64,000 nt of DNA, taken from assembly GCA_029721515.1 (NCBI GenBank), contig CM056558.1:15841240-15905239 (forward strand), in the 5' to 3' direction. The first letter of the stretch is position 1. Every line of letters begins with the position of its first letter. This DNA is from Synanceia verrucosa (taxonomy: Eukaryota > Chordata > Actinopteri > Perciformes > Synanceiidae). Below, one piece after another: positions 23,974 to 35,300 of this stretch. The notes below the pieces were generated by a model. It searched no databases, was not told where the DNA came from, and worked only from the letters and a program-made list of their open reading frames with translations. Both the position numbers and the translations under genes were made by a program.

Positions 23974-24537
23974 GGATTAGGTCCCAGAGGCCTTTGTCTC
24001 CACAGCCCGCAGGATTAGGGGAGATTTACTGCGAGGAGAGAAAAAAAGTAGTTATTTCATGGCACTTTCATGATGAAACCTGGCCAAAGCTGTGTTGGCT
24101 GGGGGGATTAGAGGCACACAAAGAGTGTGGTTGTGTGTGACCCTCCCCATCCCAGAGCCACTCACCACCCCCTCCTCCCTGGATCATTTCCCCCTGTGGG
24201 CCAGGCAGGGCTTCACCTCCTACCCATGAAGACGATCAGTCTAAATGAGTAATGGCCTCTTCAATTATCACTGTCATCCCAAACTTTCTGAACGACTCAC
24301 TGACCTCTGAACAACACAAACATCATATTTCCATTAAGTTAATCAGCAGGTTTGTGCTTTCAAAACAGGCATGTTGGTGCAGAAGGTCTGATCACCAGGA
24401 TGTGAGTGTTTTGCATTAAGGACTTAGTGCAGAGGTAAATGAGAAGTTACTGGATTTGAGTCCCTCCTGTAGTGTTTAAAACTGCTTAAAGGGAGTTATC
24501 CCGCTCTTAGAGGATCCACTTACACATGCACGGATTA
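23974..24537. promoter_or_regulatory. Cluster of Otx/Bicoid-type GGATTA sites
   Basis: GGATTAG occurs at 23974-23980, 24012-24018, 24105-24111 (as GGATTAGA) and 24532-24538, all on the plus strand. A further site lies at 22594 near the promoter. GGATTA (TAATCC) is the core bound by Lys50 homeodomains such as Otx and, by its Lys50, this DMBX-type protein. The cluster lies 1.4-2 kb upstream of the inferred homeobox promoter. The site spellings are directly visible; their use as an enhancer is inference. Confidence 0.4.
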
Positions 24538-27404
24538 GAGTGAATAAAAGACAAAAACCCAAGTCACATTGTTGACAACAGCCTCGCCGCTGAGCAGGTG
24601 AAACTCGCGCAGGTTTAATAACTGTTGTCACAGAGCGAGGAGGAATTACTGGGAGAAAATGACAACATGAATAGTGAGTGACTGTCAAAACATTCAGTCT
24701 TTATCCCTTCTGACGGCAAATACCATCAAGTTGTTAAAGTTCAGTGAATAAAAGTCCCATCACATACCGTCCTACTGCCACTGCTGAATTTATTGCTTAA
24801 CATTTAACACCAGGCAATACCTCCATTAATAATGGTTAATAAACCATTTAGTCATAAGCCTTTGATTGGTTTGACCACTTGCTTCTAGTAAAAGCTGCTA
24901 AAAATAATGACTTTTTTAAATCCTAATGTTTTACTGGAAAAGTGAGAAACCTATGGACATTCAAACCTATGGACATTCAAAACCTGTAGCCCAAAAAATT
25001 ATTCAGATTAATGGATTATGATAGATCTATTAAACATTAGTTAACTATTCATTACCGTTAAGAAAATTACAATTTATGAACATTTTAAAAATAGTGATTT
25101 ATCAGAAGACAGTACCAAAAGAACAAATAGTAGACTCAATCTGGCCTGCAAATAAAGATTTTTATCATTAATCAGATATTTTTGATGTATTTTTGAAGTG
25201 TTCTCTTGGTTAATCTTTTTTTGTTTTTTTATTATTAATGAAATTTGCATTGGTGGAAAGTGTGAGGCAGTTGAAAGAGTAAATGAGGGTGGCGGAGCAG
25301 TTAATTTTCTTTTTTTTTTGTCACTGAGAGGTTTTTGTTAATGTCTCCTGTTTAACAGATGTTTCAGAACACAATCCTCCCCTTATGTTCAAGCTTTCTT
25401 TAATTACTTATCAATAGTGGAAATTTGTATTGACAAGGGCCTGTCAGGAGGGGACCTTTGTAGTTGTCAGTTATCTCAAAGGAAGGCCCCCCCCCGGACA
25501 CCGACTGGATCGATCGGCATGCAGAAGACAATCAGGAGGCCTTTTAGAGCCGCGAAGATAGTTCAGGAGCATGTGGGCTGTAGAGGGGAGAGCTAAAGGC
25601 TTCTTCATTGTGTGGGGGGGATCGATAGGGCTGACTGGCCTTTGACCTGAGGGAGACATGGAGAGCAGGCGGCGGGTCAATCGGTCTTCTTAAGCCCCAG
25701 GATCACGCTGTGAGGCCTGACACTGGCTATGACACACTCAGGGCTTAGAGTGACATTGACCCGGCTGCAAACACACCAAGTACACACATACACACAAAAA
25801 ATATCAAACACACACACACACACGCACACATGTATGTCTTTGCTTCGGAGTTTGAATGAGAAAACCCACTGGTCAGTTTTTATTGATCAGAAATGAGTGT
25901 GAAAAGCATTAGATTCTAATAATTCGATACTTATAACCTTCCAGTTACCTTCTTATGATCCCTGTGCAGCCCCTGGGAGCGCAGCAGTAAGCAGCTCTTA
26001 ATTGGACGAGAGTGCGATAAGCTAAAGATGGAGAGAGAGGAGGACGAGTGGCGGTGGGTGTCGTGGGGGTCAAGGGCACCCACAGTGGGATGCAGACTGG
26101 AGAGCAAGAGGTGATCTCAGACCAGCAAAGACCCTGACCTGTTCAAGCCAGCATCTTTTCAGCACCGTATTTTAAGACCCGGCGATAATATGAACTGTGT
26201 TGTTAAGAAAGATTTAGGTTTGAGTTTCAACCAAACTGAAGAGGAATGAAGTTAAAGAGATGAGAGGGGAGCTGTTGAATGCATGGGAGTGTCGTTCTCA
26301 GTCTTGTGTCACGACCGGTTTTACTATTATCACGTCCGTTTGAGGAATGAATTAATTAATGAATTTAAGTTCTCTGCTTTCAACCATCTTCTGCAGTTAA
26401 TTCTGACTGTCACATTTGATCTTTCCAGTTCTGCAGATGAGTTTAAGATGAGACTTTTTCTAAATACCTTTAGAGCTGAAATGATCAATCAAATAATCGT
26501 TCAGCTGATTGACAGCTATGTGACAACTTTGATAAACGAGTCACGGTTTTAGTCAATTTTAAAGCAAAACTGGAAAACATCTGCATCCTTAATTTGAGGT
26601 TTTGCTGCTTTATATCATAGTGAACTGAATATCTCAGTGTTTGGAGCTGATGGTTGGACAAAACTAGATATCTGAAGACATCACTTTAAATTCTGGGAAA
26701 CTGTGACAGACGTTTTTCCCAGTCAATCATATTTATGGATCCACTTATTTGGGAAAAGAACAAAGGGTATAGCCAGTGAATTTACGTCATTTTTGCTATC
26801 AAAGTAAATTCAACTGATGCCTTGTTTTAGTCTACAGACAGTAAAGTGTTTATTTGCTCTGGCTTTCGGGGAGATAATGCAGCTCTTCATCTCTCAGCAT
26901 GGGGTCGGTTTCAGAGCCCCGGCTTGCAGCTTTCCCCTCGTGACCCCCGCTAGTCAAAGGTGATCAAGAGGGAGAGAGAAAGAGAGGCGCTGATCGAATT
27001 TGATAATGAAGACGACCCCTCTAAGCTGCTTTGCTCCACATGTTCAAAATCTCGAAAAACACTCAACAAACACTAGGAAGCCCCCCTCCCTGTCACTGGA
27101 ACATTGTGTAGGTATTGATCCCAGCTAACTGGCTCTTTTAATACCTGGGGTTTGTGGCCGGGCCTGGGGAAATGCATACTGACATGTGACGGGGGGGAGC
27201 TTGACAGGCAAACACACCACAGAAAAGATGGGCCTCTCAGTTTAGCATTTCTCCCCATTTTTTCCCAATTTACACATCTGCTGAAGAAAGGAGTATTACG
27301 GTCACTGCACCTGCTGTTAACAGGGACATATAGGCTGCAAGAGGCCCGGCACTGTACTGAGGAAACACTGTCACACTGTCAGAAACTATTTGTGCAGCAG
27401 AGGT

Positions 27405-28285
27405 AGAGGAAATATTAAGATCTTTTATTAGAGAAAAAGTAGCAGTAAACCTGTGTAAAATACTCCACAACAAGTTTGAGTTATGAAACAAATTACCACT
27501 GATGCTTCTCCTGTGTGCTGAGCATGTCGGAGAAGTACGGTGGCTGACGTTTGGTTTGTTGGTTTTGGGCTATTGAAAAAAAACATGGAGGTCAGCTCTG
27601 TGATGAGGATCTGCTCCATATGTACCTACTACAGTATGTACAGAGCGTAACAAATATGATAGACTACCACCAGTATTGCTGATTACCAAAATATTTTATG
27701 TTTCTGTAATGTTAATTCACCAGTATGTGTTCTTCAATCAAAATATTATCTTTAATGCTAAAATGTAATTATTGTTTTTGTCCATGGATTTTCAAATTTA
27801 CTATTTTACAAAAAAGCAGAAAAAAACACATAATTAAGATGCCAAATAACAGTTATTAAAAATGTTTTAGTGGTTGTCTTTTATTCTTGATTAATTTGTG
27901 ACTTTTCAGAGAATTCCAGTGTTCTGGCTTTAATTTGGGTATAAAAGCATGATTTCAGTTTGAAACTCCTCACTCCACAGATCCCCGAAATGTTACAAAC
28001 TGTTCCATCAACTCCTCTTACATTTCAACTAATAATTTCGTAAACATGAAATTAAGATCAGTTAAGTCACATTTGTAAGGCAGCAGGAGAATTGCGTCAA
28101 CTTGAATCATCTTTCTGAGTGAAATAATCAGTAACTATAACAGTCAGATAAATGTAGTGCACTGAAAAACATATTTGCCTCTAAAATGTAGTGGAGTAGA
28201 ATTCTAAACTAGCATATAATGGAAACACTCAAGTAATGTACAAATATCTCAAACTCATACAGTTCTTGAGTAAATCCTACTGTTG
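27405..28285. repeat. Dispersed fish repeat, copy 2 (broken)
   Basis: 27405-27490 reads like AAATATTAAGATCTTTTATT and AAAATACTCCACAACAAG. 28120-28285 contains GTCAGATAAATGTAGTG, AAATGTAGTGGAGTAGA and GGAAACACTCAAGTAATG. These phrases match in order the family seen at 30470 and 61265. Confidence 0.55.
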
Positions 28286-29374
28286 AGATGTAAATACAGA
28301 GCAGCTTCTTCTTTTAACTAATACCTTTTAATAGAAAAAGATAAACAACCAAAAATGAACAAATACAAAAGGAACCAGGCATAGTTACAGCACTATTTTT
28401 TCAGTCATTTTCAACATAAAACATCACAGGTTAGCTGGCACTCACTAAATGATAATTGTCTGTAATTAACAGCCCAAATATAATCCAACATTACAGAAAC
28501 TAATTTTGTATTTATGCTGGAATAACATGTCCTGCCTGCTATCGTAATGGTTCCTGTGGTTTTATCTCATGCACCACACATGACAAAGACCTGGTGGATC
28601 AAGTGTCAGTATTGTTTCTAAAAAAAAAAAAAAAATAAAAAAATAAAAAAAAAACTGATATATTCCATCAACTATAACAAATAGGTATTAAGCAGACATT
28701 TTACACTTCTGCTGAGGGACTTTTATATGATCAAGTATTATAGGATTAGTCAGGTTTGAGAGCCAACCAACAAAAATAAGTCAACATCATCAGTGAGGAG
28801 GAAAAGAGGTGTGATGGTAAAAACATAAGTGCATTTACATGGCGATGCTCGACAGAGTAAGACATCTATGCGTTTAAGTGTAACTAAGAACATTAGACAT
28901 GAATGCTTTATAACACAGATGAGGTACTCAGACTTGGGCCCTGTACAACAAGAGTGTTTCTATAGTGCAATTGATATGATGTCAGTCATCATTCATCATT
29001 CAGCAGACAATGCCCCAGCCTTTTAAGTAGTTCTTCTATAGAAAGATTTATTCATATTCATTCAATTGTTTGAGGCCTTAAAAGAGACACTGCTTAAAAT
29101 ATTGTGTAGAACAGAAATAGCATAAAGCAAATGAAAACACTGTTAATTTGGGCTCCTATTGCTTTGAAGGGACTGGCAGCTCACCTGTTCAGTACAGCAG
29201 GTAGCAACAACAAACTTCCAACCAACTGTGCCATCCTCCCCGTACCCCCCCCACCGTCACTCTGACCATAACTGTCTGAGAGCAGGAGCAGACTTGATGG
29301 ACTTCTCTGGCTCCCTGGAACCAACATGAAGGCAGGATGTTGGAACTGAGGAAAGTAGAGCAGAGGGTCAGAGG

Positions 29375-32300
29375 TCATCTTTTGACCTTTGCATCCTCCT
29401 TGATCTTCCAGAACATCAGCTCCATGCAGGCGGTTGCATCTTCGCTTGAGTCATGACCTTCCACTGGAGACACAGGAACAAAGTTAGTATTAGTATTTTA
29501 GCATTGAAGGTGTGAAAAATCTACAGTAGTCTATGAAGTAGATGAAAGGTGCAGGTTTGCAGGATTTGGTGGGATCTAGTGGAGAGGTGGGAACATGGCG
29601 GCTGGCTATAAAGGTAGGATTCACTTTGTACGTAGACAGAAACAGCTAATTCTAACACAACAAATGCTATTTTCCAGTTCAATTCCAGTTCAGACCAAGT
29701 CTGGAGAGTGGACTGGTAGCTGAAGAGGTGCCAGTTCTTCCTCCTGGACCTGGGCCATTGAGCAAGGCACCGAACCACCAATTGCTCGGGGCACGTGGAA
29801 AAGGGGCAGCCCCCTCGCTCTGACACCTCTCCACTAATGCATGCATGCTAACATTTGCTAATCAGCATTAAACACAAAGTAGAGCTGAGTCTGGTGCAAA
29901 TTGGTATTAGAGGTTATTAAAATTCATCAGAGGACATGAACAGTTGTACTAAATTCTTGATGAAAAATCTATCCAATAGTTACAATACACTCAAACTATA
30001 ATCAACCTCAAGGTGCCGCTAAAGGAAGTCATGGGACTGTTGGATGGATGGATGGATGAAGGATGGATGAATAACAGATGGATGATGGATGGATGAAGGA
30101 TGGATGAATAACAGATGGATGATGGATGGATGAATGACAGATGGATGATGGATGGATGAAGGATGGATGAATAACAGATGGATGATGGATGGATGAAGGA
30201 TGGATGAATGACAGATGGATGATGGATGGATGAAGGATGGATGAATGATGGATGGATGGACAGAGACTGCTACTACTCTTTAGGAATCTTTGACTCTGAT
30301 GCCTTTAACAGTTGTCCTAAACAGACCTAAAGAAGCGACAGCCAAACAAGACTTTCTAAAGTTTTGAAGTGTTTCAGGAAACTGGACAAAAAAATGGGCT
30401 TCAACAATGTGTTGACATGGGGGTGACACCTGCTGGTGAAAAGGAGGCACTACACACATTTCTCCAGCTGATTAAAAGTACATTTACTCAAGCACTGTAC
30501 TGAGGTACAATCTTGAGGTATTTCAATTCATTGATACTGATATAATATTTCTACTCCTTTACATTTCAGAGGGAAACATTGTACTTACTCCACCACTGAA
30601 ATGTGTCACTCTGCATAATGAATACTTTTAGTACTTTTAAATATATTATGGTGCCAATATTTTGCCATAAGCAAAAGCCCTGCATTCACAACTTTACAAA
30701 ATACCAAGACATTTTTACAGTGTGGTAATACTACTCTTACTTAAGAAAAGGATCAGAGTACTTCATTCACTTACAGATATGTGATGCACCAAAAATACAT
30801 ATTTATAAGGTTGAATTCACAGCAGCTCACTTAATTGGTGAAAAGCTGTGAGACTTTTATACACGCACAAAAAAAACCCCCACAATATTCCTCCACAGTA
30901 GTGGGACTCAAATGGCTTCTCATTTGGCTTACATTCCATCGTTTACCTACTAATATTTCATAATCTACCTGTTTAATGTTTCACTGCAAATAAAGCTGTG
31001 AATATTAAAGCTATAGTCTGTCATTCTGTTTATTGAAGAACATTCTTTATTAGACTTGTGGCATTTTTCTGTATTTCACTGTAAATATGAGTGACAATAT
31101 TAATGAATATATGGACATACTGCTTTCCAAACTCTAGAACAAAGCCTGCTGCTATCTTTGAAGATGGATTTGAGCCGTTTCAGTGATAATTGTAAACACA
31201 CGATCATTTGCTCACTAGAAAACAACGAGCGGCTCATTTATTAACCAGGAATTAGTGACAGGCGTTTGACTGGAGCGCAGTTAACAGCGAGCTTTTCATT
31301 GTTAACATGGACACGGAGCAGAACATAGCCCTCCTGGTTGTTTGTGTGCTACCCTGCAGTGAAAGAAAAGTTGTTTCTGTCGTTGTTGCTGCTGCTGCTG
31401 CTTTCAACCATGTCTGCTCTCATTGGCTGCAGCTCTTTTTACGTCAGCACAATTCGACTGGATATTTAGCAGGCTAGATGTTCAGTCTTTGTCAGCGACA
31501 AACAGTCAAGATGTTGGCGAGCTTATCACTGGCGTTTTTGAGGTGTTCACTCTTAACGAAAAAAGCTTGCAAGCTGATGACTGCCTCACCCCGACCTGGG
31601 GGAAGGGTGTGAAAAAAACATTGCAGATGTGCCGACTTGCTGAAAATCGTGTAGTGTGAATGAGGCATAAACTGATCGTCAGTGCCGCTTGTATTGAACA
31701 AGTTATAGTTTATGACACTTTGACCATATTGCGCACCCACAGTCCCCAGTGTCTGCATTATAAAGGTGATAAAATGACGTTGATATATTGGCTTTGAACG
31801 GGACGTTTTACAACTGTGGTGATGTAGCATAACGGCTCTCCTCTCCCTGCTGAATCCTACTGTCAGGTGTTCAAGTTTGAGAGGGCGTGGCTTTGGACGG
31901 AGATGGGAGGGGAGGAGTGGGAGGAGCTTAGAGGACGTTGAGAGGAGGTGCCACTTTAAAATCTTGCTAGCTCTCTAACCTGACAGATTACAGCTTTAAT
32001 GATATAATATCATGAAAAAAACACACTAGATATTTGCAGTAGGCAAACTCACTATCAACACAAAAACAAATGGATAATAATACATGTTAGTAAAAGCAAC
32101 GACTGCTGCTCGCTCTGTGTCATTTTCCCACCGTTGTCCTGGATGATGCGTTTGAGGTGGTCGGCCATCAGGTTCCTCAAGGCACGTTTGTAGGGCAAGC
32201 CGAGGCGGTGAGGAAACACAATAGCTGTGTCTACAACTGAACTGTGGATTAGCTGGAGGCGAGAGAAGCAGAGAGAGAGCGTTATGTATTTAATTTTAGC

Positions 32301-35300
32301 CCGACTCCTCAGCAGAAACTCAGTGTTTCAGCCTGGAAACACAGCTAACAAACATTGATTCTCCCTTTAAAAACAAGAATCTTCTAGCTAAATGAAGAAT
32401 AATTGGTTTGGGGTTTTTAGCAGAGAACCCAGAATTTACAAGTGACTCACAAAAGCCACAGCAGTTAGAATATTTGTTAAAGCTGCAATTTGACCATTCA
32501 AGCAGTAAGGTGTTATGGAAGACAACAGGTGCCATTGTTAGTTCAGAGCTTAGAATGAGCGTGCCCTGACTGTAACGCTACTTAAGAGTAATGTATGGTA
32601 ATATACTTGTACTTAACTGGACGTTAGTTTATAAGGCCGAGCACCAAAGGGGAAGGTAGGAATATGTGGCGAACACAACTTTGGATGAACAAAGTTCATC
32701 CATCCATCCATCCCTTTCCTACCACTTATCCTCACATAACTGGGCCGTACCGTGCCGTGCCGTTACTGTGTAGTGGAAAAGCACCAATAGAGACAGACAA
32801 CCACTCACACTCCCATTCACACCTAAGGGCAATTTAAATTAGCCAATTAACCTAATCCCCATGCATGTTTTTGGATGGTGGGAGGAAGCTGGAGTACCCG
32901 GAGAGAACCCACGCAGACACGGGGAGAACATGCAAACTCCACACAGAAAGGCCCCGGGCCGGAAATCGAACCTGGTACCTTCTTGCTGTGAGGCGACAGT
33001 GCTAACCACTACACAACGTGCCAAAACTTAATTTATCCTCGAGGAAATTTTTGTGCAACAGATGTGCTTACTTGCACTTCATCATCACTCTATATTTTGC
33101 TCACTCCATGTGTTCCAACTGTATATATCTTAGCATATTCATATAAATCCATGACTGTATATTCTACATATTCCACTACATCACTCAGCAAGTTGCTGAT
33201 TTTTGCACAGATGCTAAACTGTGTTTCATTATTCCAGTATTTGTACATGAACATGAATTTGTACTAGTACTCTGCCAATGAAAATAAAGTTGAATCCAAT
33301 CTATATATTCTTACAATAAAAGTTAGCTTCCGAGTACATCTGTAAGTATGAATCATTATTATAATTAATCAATTTAAACAATAAAATAACAATAAAAAAC
33401 AATAAGAACAAAAAACAATATTTTTTGTGAGGTGATGAGGAAAATAAAGGTTTGGTGATAAAACAATGTCACATTTCCCAAGTCTTTTTGTATATTGTTA
33501 TATTGCTTATATTGTTGGTTTTGCATTATTCTGCACTGTATATACTTTTAAAATAATTCTTAAATCTCTTTACTTTCTACTGTGTATGGCAACTGTTCTG
33601 AAATAATTTCCTTCAACATGAATTTAGATTTATCTCACCTTTGCATAACTTCAAAGCAGTAACAGGCAGCAGAGGGAAACAATAACAGCTACCACTGAAT
33701 GAATCCAACAAAAAGTCCTACAGGTTTCTGAACAGCCACAGTACCTTCAGGGCGAGGAGATCGCTCTCCAGACTGTGTCCTATGAGGATCGATTCAGCAC
33801 TGAACATACTGAGCAGAACTGCCTGAACATCTCTCAGAGTAATGGTGGTGCTCTCCAAGTCCTCCTCCGTCACACCAGAAAATCTGTCAATTACATACAA
33901 AATATGGCTGTTTTCAAGATATATTTAACAAAGGGGTACAACAGAAAATTACGCATATTACCGGATTACTGGTTAAATTAAACAGCAGATGCAACCCTGG
34001 CCGTGTTGAGCATGAGACAAACTCACCGCGTGTTGTAATCAACCACTTTGCTTTCAGGTTTCACAAATGTATCGTAGATAACTTTCAACTCCGAGTCGAT
34101 GACCGTAACTCTTGTCAGCTCCAGGCCCTGCTTTGTGTAACACTGTTTCAGAGGAGAGAAAAATACTAGTTCATGTAACAAAAGTTGTGCAAAAAATGTG
34201 AACTCATTTTAATTAATCTTAATCATAATGAAGATGTGTCTCTTCGAGTCTCATTGTTGTCAATAATAAATCAATGCTGATGGCAGTTTAAAGTCAGCGG
34301 TGCATTTAGATGACAGTTTTCAGCTGGTATCCAACCTGTCTGACTCACCATCTCACAGTCCAAAGCAAACACCCCACCATTTCCATCTGGTGGTAAAGTT
34401 TTACTAAACGTTGTGACATAGCCATCCAGCGACTCTTTACGCCCATCCTGAACGTGTTGCTGTGGGGACACGACATGTTTCAAAAAATATTGTAGATATC
34501 CTGGAAGTGCTTGATTCAAAGTTTGAAGTGTTTCATGTTGAGGGCTCGGGGAGAAAACTGCTTCAGTAAACTTAGCACAGAAATAAACATATGGGAGGGG
34601 GGTCAAATAAGATTTTTTTTTTTTATTTTATCTGACTGATGGATAAGGACAAGGTTATTTTGTCTGCAAAACTACAAGCTACTATCTAGAGTGTTACATC
34701 AATTTAATGATTTTACTTCAAGGGTGCAGAGTACTGTACTGTATTATGATGCCTTTCAAGTTAGATTGTCTTTAGTGTCTCTCTCCATTCACTAGTCTTA
34801 CACTACATTGTGAAACTTTTAGTCTGAAAGTATAAATCTACACCTACCGTACATTTGTCTTCACTACATAAGCCCACTACGCCAAAACAGTATTTGACTT
34901 CTTAACACACAAAGAAGGTAAACTAACAGTTGGTGGCTTGAAAGCATAGTGATACCTTGGAAACTTGGCAACCTGGAGCACCAACAGCTGCAGCGCAGCA
35001 GCTGTAGCTGGTCTCCCAACCACCAGCGACTGCCAGGGAAGACAGAACAGGACATCGTTAAGATAAAAAAGACCAGATGTGCATTCAAAACATTTTTTTC
35101 TGATTTACACTCAATAAATGCAAACAAACTTACCTTTATGTCGGCGCAATCGTCCCCAGTGAAAGCTACATTCCTCTTTCCGTACACAGCTGCCATTGGC
35201 ATTGATCTTATACTCCGTTCCACATCGACAGCATATCTTGCTGAACGCTGGAAACACATCAGAGAGTCAGTTGAGAGGCCAATAACTGCAGGAACGCATA

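Larger units (their letters stand above)
22621..29046. other. Intergenic interval between the homeobox gene and rexo1
   Basis: No coding exon could be supported. It holds a TA repeat at 23054-23117, the GGATTA cluster at 23974-24537 and blocks of mixed, non-repetitive GC-richer sequence at about 24150-24290, 25440-25760 and 26860-27260 that look like candidate conserved regulatory elements. It also holds copies of a dispersed repeat at 27405-28285. An AATAAA on the minus strand at 29047-29052 could end the rexo1 3' UTR and so mark the right boundary. Confidence 0.5.

Noticed and set aside
23736..24140. 134-codon plus-strand ORF upstream of the homeobox gene
   Set aside because: No recognisable motif, no upstream promoter or flanking splice pattern; it overlaps the GGATTA cluster and looks like chance.
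25471..25680. 69-codon minus-strand ORF in a GC-richer block
   Set aside because: Pro/Ser-rich peptide without motif or splice support; more likely non-coding sequence.
31423..31659. 78-codon ORF beginning [13 protein letters not shown]
   Set aside because: Sits inside the TTAA-flanked element in a rexo1 intron, with no transposase or host-domain similarity.
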